DNA of 17,664 bases from DATMBL01 sp050735975 (lineage in GTDB: Bacteria > Desulfobacterota > Binatia > UBA9968), in NCBI GenBank assembly GCA_050735975.1, contig JBOHVS010000062.1, positions 1 to 17,664 on the forward strand, read 5' to 3'. The notes beneath the pieces were generated by a model. That model was not told the origin of the DNA. It saw nothing but the letters and a program-made list of their open reading frames with translations, and made no database searches. Both the position numbers and the translations under genes were made by a program. Each line of letters begins with the position of its first letter. Position 1 is the first letter of the stretch. This document shows positions 1 through 7,378 of the stretch, in pieces.

Positions 1-96
1 GCGTTGGCGATCCAAGCGGCCAAGGAATCCTTGGATCTGAACGCGATCTTTCGCGAAGGGATTGCTAAGGCGCAGGAAAAGCTCGTCTGTAATTGA
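1..96 (+). CDS. 3' end of an unidentified protein (partial)
   Basis: Reading frame 1 is open from the window edge to a TGA at 94-96 and gives 31 residues, beginning ALAIQAAKESLDL and ending QEKLVCN. The AIQAAKESLDL stretch is faintly like the helix after the active site in enoyl-CoA hydratase/isomerase (crotonase) proteins, but the usual C-terminal crotonase tail is missing, so I do not name it. The stop lies 30 bases before the next start on the same strand, which suggests co-transcription with the binding protein that follows. Confidence 0.5.
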   Translation, partial: ALAIQAAKESLDLNAIFREGIAKAQEKLVCN

Positions 97-126
97 AGTG
101 CAGTTCCTGCAAAAGGAGGGCATCGT

Positions 127-1152
127 ATGAAGAAAGCATGGAGGTTGATTCATTACGCTCACAAACCTCTTGCCGGTCTCCTTCTCGGAGGCTGGTTTGC
201 CTGCATTGGAACCGCTTACTCCGCCAGCGTGGAGATGGCCAAGACGGAAGGCGAGCTTGTCTGGTGGACGACGATAGCGCAAGACCAATCGCAAAAAATT
301 ATCGAGGCCTTCATGAAGAAATATCCCTTCATTAAGGCAAACTACTGGCGCAGCGGGTCGAACGGCGTCCACAACAAGATTGTAACGGAAGCGCGAGTCA
401 ACCGGCATTCCTGGGACGTTGTCACTTATGGCGCCGAGTTCGTTACAGAATTGAGACAAAAAAATCTCCTCGCCGCGTATGATTCGCCTGAGCGCAAACA
501 CTATAGCGACGACTTGAAGGATGATAACGGCCACTGGACGGCGATCTACGCTCTTCCGATCGGCCTGGGTTATAACACGAACCTGGTCAAAAAAGAGGAG
601 GTTCCGACGAGCTACGACGAGCTGTTGAAAACAAAGAAAAAAGGCTGGAAGATTTCGATTGACAATGAAGGAGAAAGCCTCTTGATGGGTCTGATGCAAG
701 CTTGGGGCCGCGAGCGAGCCATCCAGTATCTGGAGAAGCTTGCGACCCAAGATCTCGTTCCCGGTCGAGGCAACACCCGGCGGGCTCAAGCGGTCGCGGC
801 CGGCGAGTTTCCCTTGCTGATCGCCTATACCCATAGCATCGAATGGTTCAAGTTACAGGGCGCGCCCGTCGACTGGGTCAATTTGGACCCCGCCGTGATA
901 CAAATCAACCCTGTCATGCTTTCCGCTCATGCGGCACACCCGAATTCCGGGAAGCTTTTTATCGATTTTATCCTATCCAAAGAAGGACAAACTCTGCTGC
1001 AGAGTTTTCATCGGGTAACTACCCGAGATGACGTTAAACCGAAACCGGCGCGCTTATTCGAAGGGTTTAAGCGTATTGTGCTTCATCCTGAGGATCCTAA
1101 AATTCTTGCGGAAGGCGCCAAGCTGTACAGAAAGATTTTTGGACTTCAATAA
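127..1152 (+). CDS. ABC transporter periplasmic solute-binding protein, iron/spermidine-type fold
   Basis: This 341-residue protein should capture a small solute in the periplasm and pass it to an ABC permease. Residues 1 to about 34 form a signal peptide: basic start (MKKAWR), hydrophobic core around LAGLLLGGWFACIG, then AYSA as a plausible cleavage site. The mature part opens with EGELVWWTTIAQDQSQKI and continues with FMKKYP, typical of extracellular solute-binding proteins of family 1/6 (Fe(III), putrescine/spermidine and thiamine binders). Length suits the family. The start is set by AAAAGGAGGG at 111-120, six bases before the ATG. No permease or ATPase lies beside it, so it is an orphan that must use components encoded elsewhere. 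It sits 30 bases after the previous stop and 37 before the next gene. The ligand cannot be told from sequence. Confidence 0.85.
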   Translation: MKKAWRLIHYAHKPLAGLLLGGWFACIGTAYSASVEMAKTEGELVWWTTIAQDQSQKIIEAFMKKYPFIKANYWRSGSNGVHNKIVTEARVNRHSWDVVTYGAEFVTELRQKNLLAAYDSPERKHYSDDLKDDNGHWTAIYALPIGLGYNTNLVKKEEVPTSYDELLKTKKKGWKISIDNEGESLLMGLMQAWGRERAIQYLEKLATQDLVPGRGNTRRAQAVAAGEFPLLIAYTHSIEWFKLQGAPVDWVNLDPAVIQINPVMLSAHAAHPNSGKLFIDFILSKEGQTLLQSFHRVTTRDDVKPKPARLFEGFKRIVLHPEDPKILAEGAKLYRKIFGLQ

Positions 1153-1189
1153 GCAGTCCGGGCCGTTCATTTCAGAAGAGGAGGGCATG

Positions 1190-1888
1190 ATGAGTCTATG
1201 GCCCAAAACGAGAGATGAGCTAAACGCAATCGTTAATCGCCATTTCGATACGCCGGAGTACAAGCAATTTTTTTCAGTGAAGCTCACACCGGCGCGCCAG
1301 GCAATTCTCGATCTTCACTATCCGCACTACATCAAGAGCAGGCGCGATTGCTGGGGCGCAGCGGCCGTCAAAGCGCCGCTCGATGTTAAGCGCGCGATCT
1401 GGGAGCATGAAAAGGACGAGCTGATCTACGATGAGCGTATGGGCTCAGCCCACTTGACCGATGACCAGATGGCGGCGGCAACCGCGGAATCCAATTTGCT
1501 GCCGGGCTCGCGCGCCGCGATTTTTGCTTGGATGTATCTCTCGACGACCCGGCCGTGGATCGAAGCGTTAACTGTGAATCACATTACCGAAAGAAAAAAC
1601 AACCCGGCGATCGTCAAGGGCGGGGGGTTTACGCAGCGATATGCGCACAAAAAGGTCGCCGACTTAGGCGGCACGATTGAGACCCTCGATATCAACACTA
1701 GGGTACATATGGTCGCTGATGAGGACCATTCCGACATGTTCGAGCCGATCTACGACCGTTACATCATCGACGAAGCGACCGCGCAAGCCGTAATTCGCGC
1801 GGCGCAGGACAGCCTCGCCCTCGACCGGGCTTATCGCAGCGCGCTGGCAACAGCAATGGTAAGAATTCCCGAGTCTCAGGCCGCGTAG
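1190..1888 (+). CDS. Heme-oxygenase-fold putative iron oxidase (PqqC/TenA/CADD-like)
   Basis: A 232-residue, soluble, probably all-helical protein resembling the PqqC/TenA/CADD group, many members of which are diiron or cofactorless oxidases. The best evidence is an HX3DX2H cluster (H173, D177, H180 in HMVADEDH), the spacing of the third-helix iron ligands in CADD and UndA-type heme-oxygenase-like diiron oxidases. Other candidate ligands are D81/E82 and H88 (DERMGSAH) and E134 (HITERKN). The frame is open from 1028, but AGGAGG at 1179-1184 points to this region; it lies five bases before ATG 1190 and only two before ATG 1187, so I prefer 1190. There is no signal peptide. It lies between an orphan binding protein and a GGT-family gene. 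Substrate unknown; oxidative decarboxylation or C-C cleavage would suit the family. A TenA thiaminase is less likely because no thiamine gene is nearby. Confidence 0.72.
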   Translation: MSLWPKTRDELNAIVNRHFDTPEYKQFFSVKLTPARQAILDLHYPHYIKSRRDCWGAAAVKAPLDVKRAIWEHEKDELIYDERMGSAHLTDDQMAAATAESNLLPGSRAAIFAWMYLSTTRPWIEALTVNHITERKNNPAIVKGGGFTQRYAHKKVADLGGTIETLDINTRVHMVADEDHSDMFEPIYDRYIIDEATAQAVIRAAQDSLALDRAYRSALATAMVRIPESQAA

Positions 1889-1921
1889 CATTAACTGCTG
1901 CGAACAATTTCGAGTTCCAAA

Positions 1922-2006
1922 ACCTTTGCGGTCTTGGCGCGATGAAAAACAGGGAGCGCATCGGAGGACACTCGCGCGAAGGGCGCGAAGCTCGCCAAGG
2001 CGACGT
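1922..2006. repeat. Degenerate CTTGGCG/CTTCGCG inverted repeat in intergenic DNA
   Basis: The gap before the GGT-family gene holds CTTTGCGGTCTTGGCG at about 1924-1939 and, inverted, GCGAAG and CGCCAAG elements at 1975-1999. CTTGGCG (1933-1939) and CGCCAAG (1993-1999) are an exact 7-base inverted pair. It reads like decayed copies of a short dispersed repeat rather than a terminator, since no T-run follows. It leaves little room for a strong promoter for the next gene. Confidence 0.4.
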
Positions 2007-2017
2007 AAGAAGTCAAC

Positions 2018-3592
2018 ATGGCAAATCAATTTACTGTCCTTGCTAAAAACGGCATGGTTGCTTCGAGTCAGCCGCTGGCGACGCTCGCGGGCGTGCGCGC
2101 GCTGATGGATGGCGGCAACGCCATCGATGCGGCGGTCGCAACGGCGGCGGTGTTGGGAGTCATCGAGCCGATGTCCATCGGCGTCGGCGGTGATGCCTTC
2201 GCAATCTTCTACAGCGCCAAAGAGAAGAGAATAAGAGCTTTGGATGCCAGCGGCCGGTCGCCGTATGGGGCGAGCCTCGAGTTTTGCCGCAAGAACGGGT
2301 TTCAGGAAATGCCCCAGAGGGGGATTCATTCCGTCACTGTGCCGGGCGCCGTGCATGGTTGGTCAATACTCTTGAAGGACTACGGCGCGATGAAACTGGG
2401 CGAGCTTTTGCAGCCCGCAATTCGACACGCCGAAGAAGGCTTTCCGGTTGGAGAGCTCACGGCGGAGTCGTGGCGCGAGTCCGAAACGAGATTGAAAACC
2501 GATGAAGGCGGAGCGCAAAGCTATCTCGTCAACGGCCGGGCTCCTCGCGCGGGCGAAATTTTTAGAAACCCGCGGATGGCGAAAACGTTGCGACGAATCG
2601 CCGACGAAGGCGCGGATGTCTTCTACAAGGGCGACCTCGCGGCAAAAATCGTTCGCTGTTCGGAGAAAAACGGCGGACTGTTCTCGCTCAAGGACTTCGC
2701 CGATCATTCGTCAGATTGGGTCGAGCCCATCGCCGCCAATTACCGAGGCTACGATATCTACGAGTTGCCCCCTACGACCCAAGGCTTCGTCGCTTTGGAG
2801 ATGCTGAAAATTTTAGAGGGATTTGATCTGGCAGATATGGGACGATTCGGTCCGGAAACGCTTCACCTTATGATCGAAGCGAAAAAGCTCGCTTTTCTGG
2901 ACCGTGATCAGCATCTCGCGGACCGTGACTTTATGAAAGTGCGAGTAAATGATCTTTTCTCGCCTGAACGCGTCGAGGTATTGCGGGCAAGGATTCGTTT
3001 AGATCAAGCGGCCGGTGAATTTGCGGCCGCACCGCTCCATGCCGACACCGAATACGTTTCGGCCGCTGACAACCAGGGCAACCTCGTATCTTTTATTCAG
3101 AGTAATTTCATGGGTTTCGGCTCGGGCGTCGTCGAGCCCGAGACTGGCATTATCTTGCAGAACCGCGGGCACTTGTTTTCTGTGGACGAAGGTCATCCGA
3201 ATTGCATCGGGCCGCACAAGCGCTGTGTTCACACCCTCATGCCCGGTCTGATCATGCGAGACGGCCAACCGTATGCCGCGCTTGGTTTAAAAGGCGGACA
3301 TGTCCAGCCACAGGTACAGACGCAGATGATCGTGAACCTGATCGACTTCGGCATGACGGTTCAAGAAGCCATCTCCATGCCGCGCTTCAATCATCTGGAA
3401 GGATTAAAAGTGGGACTGGAGCCAGGTATCCCCGAGGGTGCGATTCAAGAGCTGAAGCGAAGGGGACACGAGATTGTGGCTGGCACGCCGGAGAGCTTCG
3501 GCGGCGCGCACGCCGTTCTGATCCATCCCGAATCTGGAGCCTTCGTCGGCGGCTCCGACCCGCGCAAAGGCGGCTGCGCTCTTGGATTCTGA
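2018..3592 (+). CDS. Gamma-glutamyltransferase-family Ntn hydrolase
   Basis: A 524-residue protein of the GGT family, which self-cleaves and uses the freed threonine to hydrolyse or transfer an acyl group from an amide. The N-terminal GGNAIDAAVA and GVGGDAF motifs are clear. The nucleophile should be T344 in ADTEYVSAAD, giving subunits of about 343 and 181 residues. Two features separate it from glutathione-processing GGT: no signal peptide, so it is probably cytoplasmic, and the segment that in classical GGT carries the glutamate-binding Arg-Glu pair reads ALDASGRSP (R80). That SGR-P type occurs in GGT relatives such as oxamate amidohydrolase-like and YwrD-like proteins, so glutathione need not be the substrate. 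The ribosome site before the ATG is weak (AAGAAG). It follows the putative iron oxidase by 129 bases and precedes ubiD. Confidence 0.88.
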   Translation: MANQFTVLAKNGMVASSQPLATLAGVRALMDGGNAIDAAVATAAVLGVIEPMSIGVGGDAFAIFYSAKEKRIRALDASGRSPYGASLEFCRKNGFQEMPQRGIHSVTVPGAVHGWSILLKDYGAMKLGELLQPAIRHAEEGFPVGELTAESWRESETRLKTDEGGAQSYLVNGRAPRAGEIFRNPRMAKTLRRIADEGADVFYKGDLAAKIVRCSEKNGGLFSLKDFADHSSDWVEPIAANYRGYDIYELPPTTQGFVALEMLKILEGFDLADMGRFGPETLHLMIEAKKLAFLDRDQHLADRDFMKVRVNDLFSPERVEVLRARIRLDQAAGEFAAAPLHADTEYVSAADNQGNLVSFIQSNFMGFGSGVVEPETGIILQNRGHLFSVDEGHPNCIGPHKRCVHTLMPGLIMRDGQPYAALGLKGGHVQPQVQTQMIVNLIDFGMTVQEAISMPRFNHLEGLKVGLEPGIPEGAIQELKRRGHEIVAGTPESFGGAHAVLIHPESGAFVGGSDPRKGGCALGF

Positions 3593-3626
3593 TACAACAC
3601 TGAAGTGAGTCAACTCTGCTTCATGG

Positions 3627-3632
3627 TATAGT
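3627..3632 (+). promoter_or_regulatory. Possible -10 element upstream of ubiD
   Basis: TATAGT lies 30 bases before the ubiD ATG in the 70-base gap after the GGT-family gene. It matches five of six sigma-70 -10 positions, but I see no convincing -35 hexamer at 16-18 bases, so this is weak. If real, ubiD and the HAD gene could be transcribed independently of the genes before them. Confidence 0.25.
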
Positions 3633-3662
3633 GGCGAGGGTAAGCACGCTGAGGAGACGGGT

Positions 3663-5258
3663 ATGGGTTATTTCAAGGATCTAAGAGAACACATCGCGGC
3701 ACTGGATAAGAACGGTCTATTGGTCAAAATCGATGAGTCGATCAACAAGGATACGGAGTTGATGCCGCTCGTGCGCTGGCAGTTTCGCGGACTTGCGGAG
3801 GATGAGCGACGCGCGTTCATGTTTACGAATGTGACTGACGCCAAGGGCAGAAAATACGACATCCCCGTTGTTGTGGGCACTCTGGCCGCGTCGCGGCAGA
3901 TCTACGGCTTTGGTCTTCAATGCAAACCGGAAGAAATCGTTGAGCGTTGGGACCAGGCTCAGAGGCAACCGATTCCGCCAATGATCGTCGAAAATGCCCC
4001 GGTTCATGAAGAGGTCCATACGGGTTCATCGCTGATGGAAAAAGGAGGTTTGGGCGAGTTTCCGATACCCATCTCCACTCCAGGCTACGACTGCGCGCCG
4101 TTTACGACCGCGTCGCACTGGTTCACCAAAGATCCTGAAAGTGGAAGAATCAACATTGGCAACTACCGCGGGCAAATCAAAAGCCCCACGAGGACAGGTA
4201 TTTTCTTAAGCTCCAGCAATCACGGCGGTTATCACTGGCGCAAATGCCAGGAGAAGGGGATTCCGCTGCAAGCCGCGCTGGTGATCGGCGCCCCGCCGCC
4301 GGTGGCGTACACCGCGCCCGCGCGCATTCCATTCAGCGTCAGCGAGCTCGACGTTGCCGGCGGGTTGGCGGGAGCGCCTATTGAGGTCGTGCGCTGCAAG
4401 ACCAGCGATCTGCTCGTGCCCGCCAACGCCGAGATCGTCATCGAAGGGGAAATATCGACGGAGTTTCTGGAGCCCGAGGCCCCGTTCGGTGAGTCGACCG
4501 GTTATGTCGCCGACAAACTGCTCAACCCCTACTTCGAGGTCAAGTGCATCACCCACAGAAAGAATCCAATCTTTGCCACCATTATCAGCCAGATGCCGCC
4601 GAGCGAGTCGAGCGTCATGCGCCAGGTCGCGGCCGAGGGAAACTATCTGCGCTTTCTGAGAGACCAGTGCAACATTCCAGGTATCGCCGAGGTCGCGTTT
4701 CACAGTATTGCCGTGCGGCAGATTTGCGTCATCCGAATGAAGAAGATCAACCAGGCCCACGTCTGGCAGGCGCTGCACAGCATGGTGGGCTATCATCCCG
4801 CCACCGGCAAAATGGTGATCGCCGTCGATGAAGACATCAACGCGCGCAACTTGGATTCGCTCTTCTGGGCCCTGGCGTTTCGCATGCAGCCGCATCGCGA
4901 CGTGTTAATCATCCGCAATCGTACTCCACAGATGGACCCGTCGGCGCAGCCTCCGGGCAAGGAACTGGAAAACTCGTTGGACGAGATGTATGGCTGCTCG
5001 GCCATGCTGATCGATGCGACGCGCAAATGGGATTACCCGCCGGTTTCGTTGCCGAAGAAGGAATTTATGGAACGCGCCCGCCAGCTCTGGGAGCGCCTCG
5101 AACTGCCGAAGCTCAAACCGCAGGACCCGTGGTACGGCTACAATCTTGGTTTGTGGTCGAGCGAAGACGAGGAGGAGGCGGAGCTCGCACTGAAAGGCGA
5201 GCATTATCGAACGGGCGAGAAGAGAGCGCAGCAGCGGGTCTCGGCGAGAAAGAAATAG
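3663..5258 (+). CDS. ubiD: UbiD-family prenylated-FMN-dependent decarboxylase
   Basis: A 531-residue cytoplasmic UbiD-family (de)carboxylase, which uses prenylated FMN and a divalent metal to remove or add CO2 on aromatic or alpha,beta-unsaturated acids. All landmark residues are visible. The motif PEAPFGESTGY holds E272 and E277 with the spacing of E277/E282 in fungal Fdc1. R169 in GNYRGQ matches Fdc1 R173. N164, H187 and E228 fall where Fdc1 has its metal ligands N168, H191 and E233. The active site therefore looks complete. GAGGAG at 3651-3656, six bases before the ATG, sets the start. The UbiX flavin prenyltransferase that would make the cofactor is not in this window. Its stop overlaps the GTG start of the next gene. 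The substrate cannot be assigned: ubiquinone synthesis is possible, but the catabolic neighbours suggest a degradative relative. Confidence 0.94.
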   Translation: MGYFKDLREHIAALDKNGLLVKIDESINKDTELMPLVRWQFRGLAEDERRAFMFTNVTDAKGRKYDIPVVVGTLAASRQIYGFGLQCKPEEIVERWDQAQRQPIPPMIVENAPVHEEVHTGSSLMEKGGLGEFPIPISTPGYDCAPFTTASHWFTKDPESGRINIGNYRGQIKSPTRTGIFLSSSNHGGYHWRKCQEKGIPLQAALVIGAPPPVAYTAPARIPFSVSELDVAGGLAGAPIEVVRCKTSDLLVPANAEIVIEGEISTEFLEPEAPFGESTGYVADKLLNPYFEVKCITHRKNPIFATIISQMPPSESSVMRQVAAEGNYLRFLRDQCNIPGIAEVAFHSIAVRQICVIRMKKINQAHVWQALHSMVGYHPATGKMVIAVDEDINARNLDSLFWALAFRMQPHRDVLIIRNRTPQMDPSAQPPGKELENSLDEMYGCSAMLIDATRKWDYPPVSLPKKEFMERARQLWERLELPKLKPQDPWYGYNLGLWSSEDEEEAELALKGEHYRTGEKRAQQRVSARKK

Positions 5259-5911
5259 TGGCGGCTACCAAGACCATCTACGTCGATATGGATGATGTGC
5301 TGTGCGAAACCGCACGAGGATGTCTGGCCATTATCGAGCGTAAATTCGGCAAACAGATCGCTTACGAATGCTTAACGAGTTTCGATCTTGGGCAGGCGTG
5401 TGACCTGGGGATCGAGGAAACCGCCGCGCTCTACCACATCGTGCATCATCCGGATGAGCTTCTGAAACTCGAACCCATTCAGGGAGCAATACCGATACTA
5501 AAGCAGTGGATTGCGGCGGGATTTGAGATTGCAATCGTGACCGGCCGGCCGCCGGCAACCTATGAACCCTCGCTCCAATGGCTGAAGCGTCACGAGGTGC
5601 CGTACCATGCATTCACTATGGTTGATAAATACGCGCGGTTCGACACCGAAAACACGATTGCAATTACGCTGGCGCAATTGACCGACCATCAATTTTACTT
5701 TGCGGTCGAGGATTCGCCCATAATCGCCCGGTTCCTGGCTGAGCGAATGAACGTTCCCGTGAAGCTCTTCGATCGCCCGTGGAATCGAGCGGCCGCCGAG
5801 CATCCTATGATTACCCGGTACAACCACTGGCACGAGATTGCAGAAGCGTTACTGAACGGACGCATTTCCGGACCCGCGGCGCGCAATAGAGACCGCCGGA
5901 AAGAACGATAG
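5258..5911 (+). CDS. HAD-superfamily phosphatase, 5'(3')-deoxyribonucleotidase-like
   Basis: A 217-residue HAD hydrolase, expected to remove phosphate from a small phosphorylated metabolite via an aspartyl-phosphate intermediate. Motif I is DMDDVL (nucleophile D10, acid/base D12), motif II is VTGRP (T95), the motif III lysine may be K124, and motif IV is the acidic pair E151-D152 in AVEDSP. The DMDDVL/EDSP pattern and length match the NT5C-like 5'(3')-deoxyribonucleotidase group. The frame runs back to 5027, but that part overlaps ubiD. The best start is GTG at 5258, which shares one base with the ubiD stop (TAGTG), an arrangement typical of translational coupling; the first in-frame ATG lies inside motif I and is too late. 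The basic tail RNRDRRKER is probably disordered. Nucleotide repair is the default role, but coupling to ubiD leaves other substrates open. Confidence 0.8.
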   Translation: MAATKTIYVDMDDVLCETARGCLAIIERKFGKQIAYECLTSFDLGQACDLGIEETAALYHIVHHPDELLKLEPIQGAIPILKQWIAAGFEIAIVTGRPPATYEPSLQWLKRHEVPYHAFTMVDKYARFDTENTIAITLAQLTDHQFYFAVEDSPIIARFLAERMNVPVKLFDRPWNRAAAEHPMITRYNHWHEIAEALLNGRISGPAARNRDRRKER

Positions 5912-5930
5912 CGATCTTTATTCAGATCGC
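5911..5930 (+). terminator. Stem-loop directly after the HAD gene
   Basis: GCGATCT (5911-5917) and AGATCGC (5924-5930) form a perfect 7-base stem with a 6-base loop, starting on the last base of the HAD stop codon. A second short palindrome, CCCGGACCGGG, follows at 5930-5940. There is no T-run, so it is not a standard intrinsic terminator; it may mark the 3' end of the ubiD-HAD message. Confidence 0.4.
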
Positions 5931-6084
5931 CCGGACCGGGTGGTGGCCGACAAGGCACCGGCTTATTGACCGCGCTTGGAAGGACTCCCCCTTGGTTCTG
6001 AGGAACGCAAACTGTCAAGATACTTATGAACTCCTTAATAGTTCCAATCCGCCTTTGTCGAGGCCCATAAGCGACAGGAAAAAT

Positions 6085-6537
6085 ATGGGGACTGGAGTGG
6101 TTGTTCGCTACGTTAAGCAGGAGGATTGGTCAGAATGGCTGCGGATGCGGCGGGCACTCTGGCCGCGTTGCTCTAGGGAGAGGCACGAGTCGGAGATGTC
6201 GGCCATGCTTCAGGATCAGGCACCAACAGCCGTGTTCGTGAGCCGGCGCGGCGAGAGTGCGCTGTGTGGTTTTATCGAGTTAGCCATTCGTCCTTTTGCT
6301 GAAGGCTGCCAAACCGGCCCGGTCGGTTATATCGAGGGCTGGTACGTCGATCCCGACTTTCGGTGGAGAGGCATTGGAAGATCATTGGTCGCCGCGGCCG
6401 AACAGTGGGCGCGCTCTAAAGGGTGCAAAGAAATGGCTTCGGACACTGAGGTTAGCAACCTCGACAGCGAGGAAGCGCACCGAAGGCTGGGGTATACGGA
6501 ATGCAGCCGGCTGGTTCATTTTAAAAAGGATCTCTAA
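6085..6537 (+). CDS. GNAT acetyltransferase, aminoglycoside 6'-N-acetyltransferase-like
   Basis: A 150-residue GNAT protein expected to move acetyl from acetyl-CoA to an amine. The acetyl-CoA loop is RWRGIG (residues 93-98). The block GCKEMASDTEVSN followed by AHRRLGYTE is the signature of chromosomal AAC(6')-I enzymes such as the Salmonella Iy/Iaa type, as is EGWYVDPDFR before the loop. Length fits the family (about 145-150). The frame is open from a TTG at 5992, but ATG 6085 with AGGAA at 6076-6080 gives the right N-terminus (VVVRYVKQEDWSEWL). It stands alone, 173 bases after the HAD gene and convergent with the ABC operon, with no mobile element or integron site nearby, so it looks like an intrinsic housekeeping gene. 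Whether aminoglycosides are its natural substrate cannot be told from sequence. Confidence 0.78.
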   Translation: MGTGVVVRYVKQEDWSEWLRMRRALWPRCSRERHESEMSAMLQDQAPTAVFVSRRGESALCGFIELAIRPFAEGCQTGPVGYIEGWYVDPDFRWRGIGRSLVAAAEQWARSKGCKEMASDTEVSNLDSEEAHRRLGYTECSRLVHFKKDL

Positions 6538-6584
6538 CACGAGTTGCTACGTTTCTTCATCTCCTCGCCGGACGATTTTCCCGC

Positions 6585-7376
6585 TTACTGCGCCATCGCC
6601 TTGCGTGCTTCGGCGGAGAGCAGCGACCAGATTTCGTGTTTGAATTTCAAGAAGCTGGGATCCTCTTTGATTTCCAGCGTCCGCGGCGTAGGTAAGGGAA
6701 TGTCGATCTCCTTCATCACCCGGCCCGGCCGAAAGCTGAAGACGAAAACCTTGTCCGCGAGAAAGACCGCTTCCTCGATGTCATGGGTCACGAAGATGAC
6801 GATCTTGCCGGAGCGCTTCCAATCGACCATCTTCTGAAGCTCTTCCTGCATGAGCTGGCGGGTTTGAGCGTCGAGGGAACCGAAAGGTTCATCCATGAGC
6901 AGGATGTCGGGATTGACCGCAAGGGCCCGGGCCAGATTGACCCGTTGTTGCATTCCCCCGGAAAGCTCATGGGGGTAGTGTCTCTCAAACCCTTTCAAGC
7001 CCACGATCTGGATGTACCGGTCGCAGATCTCTCTCTTCTCTTTCTCGGCGATGCTTCTATGATTTTCGATTCCGAATTTGATGTTATCCACCACGTTTCT
7101 CCAGGGAAGGAGAAGGGGCTGTTGAAAGACAACGGCTTTGTCGGGCGTAGGGCCCTTGACGGGCTTGCCGTTCAGGTGGATTGCGCCTTCCGAGTGAGGA
7201 ATGAGCCCGTGGATCATGTGGAGCAGCGTTGTTTTGCCGCAACCGCTCGGCCCCACGAAAGAATAGAAGGTCCCGGCCTCAAGCGTCATGTTCACGCCGC
7301 TCAGGGCATGGACGACCTCGCCGGTCGGCTTGTAATACGTTTTCCCGACTCCTTCTACCAGAATTGTCGATCCCAT
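6585..7376 (-). CDS. ABC transporter ATPase, nitrate/sulfonate/taurine type
   Basis: A 263-residue cytoplasmic ATPase that should power import through the two permeases encoded just upstream. Visible in order: Walker A GPSGCGKTT (42-50), Q-loop in VVFQQP (Q85), signature LSGGMQQR (138-145), Walker B ILLMDEP (158-164), and the switch histidine H198 in VTHDIEEA. The FQQPLLLPW segment and overall length match SsuB/TauB/NrtD proteins. A GTG at 7406 would extend the frame into the permease gene, but ATG at 7376 is better: it lies two bases after the permease stop, with AGGA about eight bases before it. It is the last gene of a four-gene operon. It converges with the acetyltransferase gene with a 47-base gap and no obvious terminator. 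Confidence 0.94.
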   Translation of the reverse strand: MGSTILVEGVGKTYYKPTGEVVHALSGVNMTLEAGTFYSFVGPSGCGKTTLLHMIHGLIPHSEGAIHLNGKPVKGPTPDKAVVFQQPLLLPWRNVVDNIKFGIENHRSIAEKEKREICDRYIQIVGLKGFERHYPHELSGGMQQRVNLARALAVNPDILLMDEPFGSLDAQTRQLMQEELQKMVDWKRSGKIVIFVTHDIEEAVFLADKVFVFSFRPGRVMKEIDIPLPTPRTLEIKEDPSFLKFKHEIWSLLSAEARKAMAQ

Positions 7377-7378
7377 CT

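Noticed and set aside
1664..2356. - strand frame of 230 codons across the oxidase/GGT boundary
   Set aside because: Overlaps two genes supported by active-site motifs; its translation is low-complexity Arg-rich and has no ribosome site.
4206..4895. - strand frame of 229 codons inside ubiD
   Set aside because: Antisense to a decarboxylase with every catalytic residue present.
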